34,357 nt of DNA, from contig NZ_JBNPMC010000035.1 in NCBI RefSeq assembly GCF_050313795.1, positions 1 through 34,357 on the forward strand, given 5' to 3'. Shown here piece after piece: positions 24,566 through 32,191 of the stretch (the first letter of the stretch is position 1; the number at the start of each line of letters is the position of its first letter). The translations under genes were made by a program, and so were the position numbers. Source of the DNA: CAMBRQ01 sp945870325 (GTDB lineage: Bacteria; Bacillota; Clostridia; Lachnospirales; Lachnospiraceae). The notes beneath the pieces are model-generated. The model saw nothing but the letters and a program-made list of their open reading frames with translations. It was not told the origin of the DNA and ran no database searches.

Positions 24566-26332
24566 ATGAGAAGAATAAAAGACAACAAGAATAGATGGGC
24601 TAGTTTTGCTCTTGTACTTCTAATGCTTCTGATGAGTATTGCGGGATGTGCCAAAGGGAAGGATCATACAGATGATGCGGCAGAGACTGACAGAGAAGCC
24701 TCTGTAGAAAGCGATGCTTCTGACATAAACACGAATGAATCAACTTTTGAGAGAGGTGAGATACCTGAGATTGAGGGGCTTACTTATGAGAAGACATTGG
24801 AACTGGATTACGCGACAGAATTCGCCGTGTATTATTATCAGGATGGCTATGAAGTGATTGATGTATATGACAGCGCAAGATACCTTGTTGTGCCGGAAGG
24901 GCGGGAGGCGCCTGAGAATTTGGATCAGGATATCGTTGTGCTTTGGAAGCCTCTGGATAAGATCTATCTGGCGGCAACTTCTGCAATGGCTTTATTTGAC
25001 GCGCTTGACTCTGTTGATGCTATCCGCCTGTCAGGTACAGATGCCTCTGGCTGGTATATCGAAGATGCAGCCACGGCTATGGAGACAGGAGATATGCTCT
25101 TTGCGGGGAAATACAGTGAGCCGGATTATGAACTTATGGTTGATGAGGGCTGTGATATTGCCATAGAATCAACGATGATCCTGCATACGCCGAAGGTACA
25201 GGAGATGATTGAAGATATTGGAATTCCGGTGTTTATTGACCGTTCCAGTTATGAGACGCATCCACTTGGAAGAACAGAGTGGATTAAACTGTATGGAGCT
25301 TTGATGGATAAGGATGAAGAAGCAAAAGTGTTCTTTGATGAGCAGGCGAAAGTGATTGAGGAACTGAAAGGCTTTAAGAATACGGAGAAGACAGTGGCAT
25401 TTTTCTATGTGAATACTGACGGTTCCGTGGTTGTCCGTAAGGCAGATGACTATATCCCGGCCATGATCGAGATTGCCGGAGGAAGATATGCTTTCGATGA
25501 TCTGGAGAATACAGAGAATCAGAGTTCATCAGTAAAACTGACGATGGAAGAGTTCTACGCTGCGGCGGTAGAGGCGGATTACCTGATCTACAATTCAAGT
25601 ATTGATAATCCAATTGATACGGTGGATGACTTGCTGGCTAAGAGTGAATTGTTTGCGGAGTTTAAGGCAGTAAAGACTGGCAATGTATGGTGTACCGGGA
25701 GATATCTGTATCAGGCAACGGATGTTGTAGGGAATCTGATTGCGGATATTCATCTGATGCTTACAGGTGGAGATGTCGGTGAGATGCATTTCTTATATAA
25801 AGTGGATATGGATTCTGCAGAGGAAGCGGCAGAGGAAGCGAAGGAGCAGGAGAAAGTGGGAGGCATTGGACAGTCCGAGATTGACCTGGCAGACGGGACA
25901 TATGAGATTGAAGTAGATATGGAAGGCGGAAGCGGCAGAGCATCTATCTCTTCTCCGGCAAAATTAACAGTCGAGGATAAGCAAGGGACAGCATCGATTG
26001 AATGGAGCAGTTCCAATTATGATTATATGCTTGTAAATGGAAAGAAGTATCTCCCTGTCAACACGGAGGGGAATTCTGTATTCGAGATACCTGTTCTTGT
26101 GTATGATGAGGGGATGACGGTAATCGCAGATACGACGGCAATGAGTACGCCTCATGAAGTAGAATATGTTCTTACGTTTCACTCGGAATCATTGCCGATA
26201 GGGAAGAAGAATCCAGTCCCTATGGCAGCAATTGTCGTAGTGATTGTGATTGGAGCGGCGGCGGTGGTTCTGATGACGCAGAAGAAAAAGATGAGAGAGT
26301 ATGGCGAGAGAAAGAATGGCAAAGGAAAGTAA
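24566..26332 (+). CDS. Iron/heme-type ABC substrate-binding lipoprotein with C-terminal beta domain and membrane anchor
   Basis: The N-terminus carries a lipobox (SIAGC, Cys28) and an acidic linker. Residues about 71-410 are a class III binding protein (Peripla_BP_2 type), the kind used for siderophores, heme and cobalamin. Unusually, residues about 438-541 form an additional beta-rich domain (DLADGTYEIEVDMEGGSGRA, then FEIPVLVYDEG), which recalls NEAT-like heme-binding folds or small iron-transport domains; this is an impression. A C-terminal membrane helix (about 551-571) and a Lys/Arg tail follow, so the protein may be anchored at both ends. Length is 588 against about 330-380 usual. The permease gene overlaps its 3' end by 32 bp. 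Confidence 0.88.
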   Translation: MRRIKDNKNRWASFALVLLMLLMSIAGCAKGKDHTDDAAETDREASVESDASDINTNESTFERGEIPEIEGLTYEKTLELDYATEFAVYYYQDGYEVIDVYDSARYLVVPEGREAPENLDQDIVVLWKPLDKIYLAATSAMALFDALDSVDAIRLSGTDASGWYIEDAATAMETGDMLFAGKYSEPDYELMVDEGCDIAIESTMILHTPKVQEMIEDIGIPVFIDRSSYETHPLGRTEWIKLYGALMDKDEEAKVFFDEQAKVIEELKGFKNTEKTVAFFYVNTDGSVVVRKADDYIPAMIEIAGGRYAFDDLENTENQSSSVKLTMEEFYAAAVEADYLIYNSSIDNPIDTVDDLLAKSELFAEFKAVKTGNVWCTGRYLYQATDVVGNLIADIHLMLTGGDVGEMHFLYKVDMDSAEEAAEEAKEQEKVGGIGQSEIDLADGTYEIEVDMEGGSGRASISSPAKLTVEDKQGTASIEWSSSNYDYMLVNGKKYLPVNTEGNSVFEIPVLVYDEGMTVIADTTAMSTPHEVEYVLTFHSESLPIGKKNPVPMAAIVVVIVIGAAAVVLMTQKKKMREYGERKNGKGK

Positions 26333-27362
26333 TAGTTTTCATGAAGAAAATTTCAGACGGAGGAGCAGGTATACGGTTGTATTTCTGACAATGATTGTAG
26401 CATTCTGCGTGATTACAGTACTGAATATCAATACGGGGAATGTAGATATATCTGTTTCGAAGATCTGGGAGATTCTATTCGGTCATGGTGGAAATGATGT
26501 GGAATATAGCATTATCTGGAAGATAAGATTGCCAAGAATCCTTATGGCGGCAATCCTGGGCGGGGCGTTGTCCCTGGCCGGTTTTCTGTTACAGACTTTC
26601 TTCTCTAATCCGATTGCGGGACCATTTGTACTGGGAATCTCTTCGGGAGCGAAGATGGTGGTGGCGCTTACAATGGTCTTTTTCTTAGAGCATGTTGGCT
26701 CATTTTCTTCGTATACGCTGATCTTGGCTGCATTTATCGGCTCATTGATCTCGATTGGATTCATCCTGCTGATGAATCGAAAGATTCATCATATGGCGAC
26801 GCTGCTTGTGGGTGGTATTATGATTGGCTATATCTGCTCAGCAATTACAGATTTTGTTGTTACTTTCGCAGAGGATTCGGATATTATTAATCTGCATGGC
26901 TGGTCGCAGGGAAGTTTCTCTGGTATGAACTGGAGTAATGTAAGGGTTGCTGCAGTGATGGTTGGAGTTACGCTTCTGTTAACATTTTTCTTGTCCAAGC
27001 CGATTGGTGCATATCAGTTGGGAGAGGCTTATGCTCAGAGCATGGGGGTAAATATCAGGGCATTCCGGGTGGCGCTGATTCTGTTGTCTAGTATATTTTC
27101 TGCGTGTGTGACCGCATTTGCCGGACCAATCTCTTTTGTTGGAATTGCTGTCCCCTATCTTGTACGGCGGGCGCTGAATACGGCGAGACCGTTGGTGGTG
27201 GTTCCGGCAACATTCTTAGGCGGAGCAGTATTCTGTATGATGTGTGACCTGATTGCAAGGATGGCATTTGCCCCGATGGAACTGAATATCAGTACGGTAA
27301 CGTCTATATTCGGAGCACCGGTGGTGATTGTCATGATGCTGCGCCAGAAGAAAGGAAGATAG
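26301..27362 (+). CDS. FecCD-family ABC transporter permease
   Basis: This is a 353-residue permease of the BtuC/FecCD type with about nine to ten hydrophobic helices. Diagnostic segments are RLPRILMAAILGGALSLAG, NPIAGPFVLGISSGA and FAGPISFVGIAVPYLVRR. It forms the homodimeric channel for iron-siderophore, heme or cobalamin import with the ATPase that follows 2 bp later. It overlaps the binding-protein gene by 32 bp, so translation is coupled. An ATG 15 bp further on is an alternative start; neither has a strong ribosome site. Confidence 0.95.
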   Translation: MARERMAKESNSFHEENFRRRSRYTVVFLTMIVAFCVITVLNINTGNVDISVSKIWEILFGHGGNDVEYSIIWKIRLPRILMAAILGGALSLAGFLLQTFFSNPIAGPFVLGISSGAKMVVALTMVFFLEHVGSFSSYTLILAAFIGSLISIGFILLMNRKIHHMATLLVGGIMIGYICSAITDFVVTFAEDSDIINLHGWSQGSFSGMNWSNVRVAAVMVGVTLLLTFFLSKPIGAYQLGEAYAQSMGVNIRAFRVALILLSSIFSACVTAFAGPISFVGIAVPYLVRRALNTARPLVVVPATFLGGAVFCMMCDLIARMAFAPMELNISTVTSIFGAPVVIVMMLRQKKGR

Positions 27363-27364
27363 AG

Positions 27365-28456
27365 ATGGCAGATTATTATTTTCAGATGCAGAATATGTCG
27401 GTGGGCTATAATGGAAAAACGTTGATCCATGATATCAATATCGGGATTAACAAAGGCGAGATTGTAACACTGATTGGTCCCAATGGTTCGGGAAAATCCA
27501 CCATCTTAAAAAGTATTACAAGGCAGCTTCGGATGATTGGCGGGACAGTGTATTTTGAGGATCGAAATCTTCGGGAATTGTCTTATAAGGAATTGTCTAC
27601 GCAGATGGCAGTGGTGCTGACTGAGCGTATGAAACCGGAACTTATGACATGCCATGATATTGTAGCAACCGGGCGGTATCCATATACTGGGCGTCTTGGA
27701 ATTCTTTCAAGAGAAGATGAGGAGAAAGTGGATGCAGCGATGGAGGCAGTCCATGCCCAGGAACTTGGAAACCGAGATTTTAATGCCATCAGTGACGGGC
27801 AGAGACAACGGGTACTGCTCGCAAGAGCAATCTGTCAGGAACCGGATATTATCATATTAGATGAGCCGACTTCTTTCTTAGATGTTCGTCATAAGTTAGA
27901 ATTGCTTTCGATTCTTGGCAAGATGGCGAAGAAAGAGAAGATTACGGTGATTATGTCTTTGCATGAGATTGACCTGGCACAGAAGATCTCGGATAAGATT
28001 CTGTGCGTGAAGGGAGAGACAATCTCCCATTACGGCGTGCCGGAAGAAGTATTCCGGGAGGATATTATCCGGGAATTGTATGAGATTGATAACGGATTTT
28101 TTGATCCGTGTTTTGGAAGTATCGAATTGCCGCAACCTGCCGGAGAGCCGAAAGTTCTTGTAATATCATCTTGTGGAAATGGGATTCCGGTTTATCGGCG
28201 TCTTCAGAAAGAGAACACACCGTTTATTGCAGGAATATTGTATGAGAATGATGTGGATTATCAGTTGGCAAGGCTTCTGGCTTCGCAGGTGATTGTGGAG
28301 AAGCCATTTCAGGAGATTGGTGATGAGGCTTATCAGGAAGCACTTGAGGCGGTGCGAAAATGTGACAGGGTGATTGATGCGGGAGTAGAGATTGGAATGT
28401 GTAACCGACGGATTGTGGGATTGTTGGAAGAGGCGAAGCGGTTGGGAAAACTATAA
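27365..28456 (+). CDS. Iron/heme-type ABC transporter ATPase with C-terminal extension
   Basis: This is the cytosolic ATPase of the importer. Walker A is GPNGSGKST (38-46), Walker B IIILDEP (162-168), and the switch histidine is His200. The signature reads ISDGQ (142-146) in place of LSGGQ, a mild variant often seen in this branch. Residues about 255-363 are an extra domain (VLVISSCGNGIPVYRRLQKE, later ENDVDYQLARLLASQVI), absent from most FepC/BtuD proteins. It looks like a small alpha/beta fold, possibly regulatory. It completes the binding protein-permease-ATPase set; no clear terminator follows, only the large inverted repeats. Confidence 0.93.
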   Translation: MADYYFQMQNMSVGYNGKTLIHDINIGINKGEIVTLIGPNGSGKSTILKSITRQLRMIGGTVYFEDRNLRELSYKELSTQMAVVLTERMKPELMTCHDIVATGRYPYTGRLGILSREDEEKVDAAMEAVHAQELGNRDFNAISDGQRQRVLLARAICQEPDIIILDEPTSFLDVRHKLELLSILGKMAKKEKITVIMSLHEIDLAQKISDKILCVKGETISHYGVPEEVFREDIIRELYEIDNGFFDPCFGSIELPQPAGEPKVLVISSCGNGIPVYRRLQKENTPFIAGILYENDVDYQLARLLASQVIVEKPFQEIGDEAYQEALEAVRKCDRVIDAGVEIGMCNRRIVGLLEEAKRLGKL

Positions 28457-28500
28457 TCGGGGAGTGGACTCTGTATGATGGGAATTTAATGTAGAAAATG

Positions 28501-28782
28501 GAGTGGCGGAGGTGTACGGTGGCAAGGGCAGGAAAGGTGTGGGCTGTAGCCGGATTATTTCGCCAAGACCTCGTAACAGAAAAAGATACCGTCAGTTCTA
28601 ATCGGGCATATTCGCCGTAAGCCCTTGATGGCCTTACGACTCAGATGCTCTCGAAACCAGGACTTGTGGTCCTGGTTTCGTACGAACTGACGATATCTTT
28701 TTCTGTAACGGGGCCTAAGGCGAAATAATCCGACCACAGCCCACACCTTCCCTGCTCTTGCACCTGACATCTCCGTGGACTC
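28501..28782. repeat. Long imperfect inverted repeat 1 (about 98-bp arms)
   Basis: The left arm (28501-28598) is complementary, with scattered mismatches and small gaps, to the right arm (28684-28782). For example GGATTATTTCGCC matches GGCGAAATAATCC, GGTGTGGGCTGT matches ACAGCCCACACC, and CAGAAAAAGATA matches TATCTTTTTCTG. The loop holds a perfect hairpin CGAAACCAGGAC-TTGTG-GTCCTGGTTTCG (28652-28680) and a smaller GTAAG/CTTAC stem. Open frames across it are by-products of the symmetry. It may be a MITE-like element or a large structured RNA. Confidence 0.85.
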
Positions 28783-28794
28783 AAGGCTTTCTCC

Positions 28795-28968
28795 ATTGGG
28801 GGTATTCCGGCGGGGTGCGTGTGGAACGGTATTGGTGGGGATACATATTGGAGGTGTGTGGGGAGGAAGAAAACTTTTGTTTATTTCATGAATATGATTC
28901 GTTCCACTTCCAATCTGTTACCCATCCAACAACGTGTCCCACGCATCCCGCCAGGAATCCTCTCCATT
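28795..28968. repeat. Long imperfect inverted repeat 2 (about 70-75-bp arms)
   Basis: The arms begin ATTGGGGGTATTCCGGCGGG and end with its near complement (CCCGCCAGGAATCCTCTCCAT). Inside, TGCGTG matches CACGCA and ATATTGGAGGTG matches CACTTCCAATCT approximately. The centre lies around 28880-28890. It starts about 12 bp after repeat 1. Confidence 0.75.
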
Positions 28969-29037
28969 CATGAAGAGTCACACCTAAGAATGTCAGGCAG
29001 AGAGGGGCTGTACACCTTACGAATTACTCTTCATGAA
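28967..29037. repeat. Inverted repeat 3 (12-bp perfect arms)
   Basis: TTCATGAAGAGT (28967-28978) and ACTCTTCATGAA (29026-29037). Each arm contains the palindrome TTCATGAA. It adjoins repeat 2, so the three fill nearly the whole 693-bp gap between the ATPase and cfa genes. Confidence 0.8.
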
Positions 29038-29149
29038 CAAAATTCCCCAATCATCAGGCCCCTGAACCCTTATAATTTTAGAAATATTGTATAGCAACCT
29101 GAAAATCATGGAAAACTTCTGTCATAGCATATTATGGAAAGAGGGCAGA

Positions 29150-30316
29150 ATGATGATAGCAGAAAATATTTTAATTGATTTCCTGAAGAGATTTGATGAA
29201 TATCCTTTTCTGGTGAAGGTAAAAGAAAAAGAATATCTGATTGGTGAAGGAAAGCCAACATTTACAGTGAATTTCCATAAGATGATACCGATTGGAGAAT
29301 TGATGACCAGTACATCACTGGCACTTGGAGAAGCATATATGGATGGGACGCTGGAGATTGAAGGCGATCTGTATGATGCGCTGGATCATTTCCTGGGGCA
29401 GATGGGGAAGTTTCGGACGGATGAGAGAATATTGAAAAAGTTAATTTTCTCCTCGACAGCAAAGAAGAATCAGGAGCGGGAGGTTAGAAGCCACTATGAT
29501 TTGGGAAATGATTTTTACCGATTATGGTTGGATGAGACGATGAGTTATTCCTGCGGTTATTTCAAGAATGAGGAGGATACGCTTTATCAGGCGCAAGTCA
29601 ATAAAGTGGATTATATCCTGGAGAAATTGCATCTTACGGCGGGAATGACGCTTCTGGATATTGGCTGCGGCTGGGGATTTCTTTTGATTGAAGCGGCAAA
29701 GAAGTATGGGGTGTATGGCATGGGGATTACTCTTAGTGTGGAACAGTATAAAGAGGCGCAGAGAAGAATTGCAGAGCAGGGATTGGAAGAAGTGGTGAGG
29801 GTTGAATTGATGGATTACCGGGACCTTCCAAAGTGCAAGATACAATTCGACCGGGTGGTAAGTGTAGGAATGGTAGAACATGTAGGGCGTGAGAATTATC
29901 AGTTATTCCTGGATTGCGTAAGTAAGGTCTTGAAGCCGGGCGGGTTGTTCCTTCTGCATTTTATCAGTGCGCTTAAGGAGCATCCGGGGGATGCATGGAT
30001 AAAGAAGTATATATTTCCGGGTGGCATGGTACCAAGTCTTCGGGAGATGCTTTCCTGTGCATCGGAGGATGATTTCCATACATTGGATGTAGAGGATCTG
30101 CGGCTTCACTATAACCGTACATTGCTTTGCTGGCTTGCGAATTATCGGGAGCATCTGAATGAGATTCGGGAAAAGTTTGATGAGAGGTTCATACGCATGT
30201 GGGATATGTATCTGGCCTCCTGTGCGGCGACATTTCATAATGGGATCATCGATCTGCACCAGATGCTGATGTCGAAGGGGATTAATAATGAACTGCCGCT
30301 GGTAAGATGGTATTAG
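29150..30316 (+). CDS. cfa: Cyclopropane-fatty-acyl-phospholipid synthase
   Basis: This S-adenosylmethionine-dependent enzyme (388 aa) adds a methylene bridge to unsaturated acyl chains of membrane lipids, usually in stationary phase or under acid stress. It shows the family signatures HYDLGNDFYRLWLDETMSYS, the SAM-binding LDIGCGWGFLLIEAA, GMGITLS and GMVEHVGRENY. I place the start at the ATG preceded by AAAGAGGG; a TTG 63 bp earlier would lengthen it with no ribosome site. It stands alone downstream of the inverted-repeat cluster. Confidence 0.94.
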   Translation: MMIAENILIDFLKRFDEYPFLVKVKEKEYLIGEGKPTFTVNFHKMIPIGELMTSTSLALGEAYMDGTLEIEGDLYDALDHFLGQMGKFRTDERILKKLIFSSTAKKNQEREVRSHYDLGNDFYRLWLDETMSYSCGYFKNEEDTLYQAQVNKVDYILEKLHLTAGMTLLDIGCGWGFLLIEAAKKYGVYGMGITLSVEQYKEAQRRIAEQGLEEVVRVELMDYRDLPKCKIQFDRVVSVGMVEHVGRENYQLFLDCVSKVLKPGGLFLLHFISALKEHPGDAWIKKYIFPGGMVPSLREMLSCASEDDFHTLDVEDLRLHYNRTLLCWLANYREHLNEIREKFDERFIRMWDMYLASCAATFHNGIIDLHQMLMSKGINNELPLVRWY

Positions 30317-30471
30317 GAATGAGATTGAAAATAATTTAAAAAGAAATTATATAGTTTCCCATTCGCTTATATAATAAAGCATCTTTTCGATATTGACTAA
30401 AAATGATATGATTAATAAGGATGATATATAGCCAGTAGAAAATATAATCCGGGTATGAAAAATAGCAGCTG

Positions 30472-30527
30472 CAACTGCCGGGTGCGGAATTTCTAAGCGC
30501 ACTTGGTAGTTGTCAACCAGGTTTTTT
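30472..30527 (+). promoter_or_regulatory. Possible attenuator: antiterminator and terminator hairpins
   Basis: CAACTGCCGGGTGCG (30472-30486) can pair over 15 bp (three or more G-U) with CGCACTTGGTAGTTG (30498-30512). Alternatively CTTGGT (30502-30507) pairs with ACCAGG (30516-30521), followed by six T, a short terminator. The two folds exclude each other. TTGACT at 30393 may be the -35 of a promoter for this leader, with only a weak -10. It precedes the truncated XRE gene. Confidence 0.5.
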
Positions 30528-30593
30528 GGTAATATATGGGCAAGACGTCTGAGAGATCTATTAGAAATGTTGATAAGAAAGGATCAGAGAATT

Positions 30594-30722
30594 ATGATAT
30601 TAGCGGAGAAGATTATTCTATTAAGAAAAAGGAATGGATGGTCACAGGAAGAACTGGCAGAGCAGTTAGGCATATCCAGACAGTCCGTGTCCAAATGGGA
30701 ATTGGGGGGTTCACTTAGATAA
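30594..30722 (+). pseudogene. XRE-family HTH gene truncated at its 3' end
   Basis: The first 36 residues are a canonical HTH (IILLRKRNGWSQEELAEQLG, ISRQSVSKWEL). The frame then ends after GGSLR, where relatives continue with a few more helices and usually a further domain. A shifted-frame LDK at 30717-30725 suggests that homology stops there. Base composition and structure change at the same place, so the gene was probably cut by insertion of the mobile element. The ATG has a fair site (AAAGGA). Residual DNA binding is unlikely. Confidence 0.7.
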
Positions 30723-31242
30723 AGATACCACATCAATCCCACGCTGACTTTTGCTCAACCGATACAGCCGGAGGGCTGGATAACAAGAAAAGGCGGTATG
30801 CGCCCCGTGGAGGGGTAGCGTACCGCCTTTTCTTGTGGGGGTTTCCAAAGGGGGCAACGCCCCCATTTGGCACACGACTTTGCGAAGCAAAGTGTAGTGT
30901 GTTATACGCTCTGTCGGCGTTGCCGTGAAAATGCCGTTGCCGCCGGGGAGGGCAAGGGCATTTGAAGCGGCAGGAAAACAGGGCTGTGCTTGCGTGGCGT
31001 AGAGCCGTAAGCACAGGTCTGGTTTCAACAGCAGACTGGGCGTATATGAAAGCCCCCGTCCCTCGTCCTACGCTCCGACTTGTGGACAAAGTGTCCCGAA
31101 GTTGTGGCTACACTCCCGGAAAAGTAACAGGACAGCGGGCAACCGTCAAGGCTGAAATGAACGGGCTTACACCCGGCCTTGACCGCCACCCGCCGTTCCG
31201 CTGAATGGGTGAACAAGGCGACCAATCCCTCAAAGTGCTTGG
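30723..31242. other. Non-coding end region of the mobile element
   Basis: I find no gene with a ribosome site here. It contains the bidirectional hairpin at 30784-30835, GGGGGC-AAC-GCCCCC at 30850-30864, and CACACGACTTTGC pairing with the GCAAAGT...GTGTG side (30871-30901), which resembles the stem of a transfer origin. Open frames on both strands overlap each other and look random. Confidence 0.45.
30784..30835. terminator. Strong bidirectional hairpin near the element end
   Basis: CAAGAAAAGGCGGTA and TACCGCCTTTTCTTG are perfect 15-bp arms; the interior pairs further (CGCCCC with GGGG). The A/T runs lie within the stem, so it can terminate in both directions. Confidence 0.7.
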
Positions 31243-31408
31243 CCGCTCTCTTTCTGATTTTGGAGTGTTTCTTTTCTCATAATTGAAATGGGCGGGAAGC
31301 CATTTTAGGGCTTTCCCGCCTTGATTGCCCATCAGCAAAGCCAGACGGGACGGTCAACGGCGGCGCATGAAATGCGCCGTTCATCTTGACCGTTGACTGG
31401 CTTTGCTA
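31243..31408. repeat. Direct repeat of about 165 bp, copy 1 (3' of the P-loop kinase gene)
   Basis: It begins CCGCTCTCTTTCTGATTTTG and is about 90% identical to copy 2 at 32021-32185. It contains a terminator-like hairpin GGCGGGAAGCC / GGCTTTCCCGCC (about 31290-31320) and then a nested palindrome with outer AGCAAAGCCAG/CTGGCTTTGCT, middle ACGGTCAA/TTGACCGT and inner GGCGCAT/ATGCGCC stems. Confidence 0.88.
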
Positions 31409-31446
31409 TTTCTCTGATAAATGAAATTTCGATTTTTAGAAATCGT

Positions 31447-31992
31447 TTAAGATAGCAATGCGGCTCCACTTGAAATTTTTTCTTTTACTGCAAAAACAGC
31501 CTCTTGGATAGAATAGGTTGTCGTTTCTATAACATTCGATTCATATATCCCCAAATTACAAAATTGCTCCCACATTGTTTCTACTAATTCAACATTTGTT
31601 TTTCTGTCTAATTTTGAACGTTCCACAGCTCGTTTCATAGTTTCTTCTTTACTGGCTCTTAAAACAATATAGTGTACTTCATAATCTTCTCGAACAAGGG
31701 CTCTCCATGGTTCTAAAAACCACGGCCCGACAATTCCATCTACAATTACATCATATCCGCCGCGGGCATAGCGCTTTGCAGCTTCTAAAAAGGCTTCAAT
31801 GACAACTAAATTTTGTTCGTTGGACTCTGGTAAATGCGGCGGTATTGCTCCTTTGCTTAAATAATGAAAAAAGTCGTCTGTGTGCATATGCACAGATTTA
31901 TCCATGTTCGATTCTTTTGCGACAATCGACGCAGTTGTTGTCTTTCCTGTTCCCGGCGAACCTGTAATCACAATAATTCTTCCTTGATTCAT
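31447..31992 (-). CDS. AAA/P-loop small kinase (AAA_33-like)
   Basis: The 181-residue protein has Walker A GSPGTGKTT near the N-terminus, a TDDFF acidic motif, VIVDGIVGPW in a Walker B-like place and a lid region with MKRAVERSKLDRK. This is the P-loop kinase fold shared by small-molecule kinases such as shikimate kinase and chloramphenicol phosphotransferase, and by zeta-type toxins. I cannot name the substrate. The start has GAGGGAG upstream. It is cargo of the mobile element, lies between the two 165-bp direct repeats, and keeps company with an aminoglycoside-modifying enzyme, so a resistance or detoxification role is plausible but unproven. Confidence 0.8.
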   Translation of the reverse strand: MNQGRIIVITGSPGTGKTTTASIVAKESNMDKSVHMHTDDFFHYLSKGAIPPHLPESNEQNLVVIEAFLEAAKRYARGGYDVIVDGIVGPWFLEPWRALVREDYEVHYIVLRASKEETMKRAVERSKLDRKTNVELVETMWEQFCNLGIYESNVIETTTYSIQEAVFAVKEKISSGAALLS

Positions 31993-32020
31993 CTACATTC
32001 TCCCTCGCAATTCAGATTTA

Positions 32021-32185
32021 CCGCTCTCTTTCTGATTTTGGAGCGTTTCTTCTCTCAAGATTGAAATGGGCGGGAAGCCATTTTAGGGCTTTCCCGCCTT
32101 GATTGCCCATCAGCAAAGACGGGCGGGACTGTCAACGGCGGCGCATTTATGCGCCGTTCATCTTGACCGTTGATTGGCCCCGCTA
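32021..32185. repeat. Direct repeat of about 165 bp, copy 2 (3' of the nucleotidyltransferase gene)
   Basis: It is nearly the same as copy 1. Differences cluster in the outer stem of the palindrome (CAAAGACGGGCGGGACTG here), while the GGCGGGAAGCC hairpin is unchanged and the inner stem changes only in its loop. It ends 6 bp before the stop codon of the nucleotidyltransferase gene. Confidence 0.88.
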
Positions 32186-32191
32186 ACTTTG

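Noticed and set aside
28555..28770. 71-residue minus-strand frame in the inverted repeat
   Set aside because: It exists because both arms are complementary; there is no ribosome site and no protein-like pattern.
28758..29094. Overlapping plus-strand frames in repeats 2 and 3
   Set aside because: Two frames share the same DNA, and composition follows the palindromes, not codon use.
30711..31338. Several overlapping frames on both strands in the element end
   Set aside because: They overlap each other, lack ribosome sites and cross strong hairpins; similar frames are often annotated in such elements but look like shadows.
31243..32185. True attC sites of a class 1-type integron
   Set aside because: The repeats are palindromic and of fitting size, but I find no convincing GTTRRRY/RYYYAAC core pair and no integron integrase in view.
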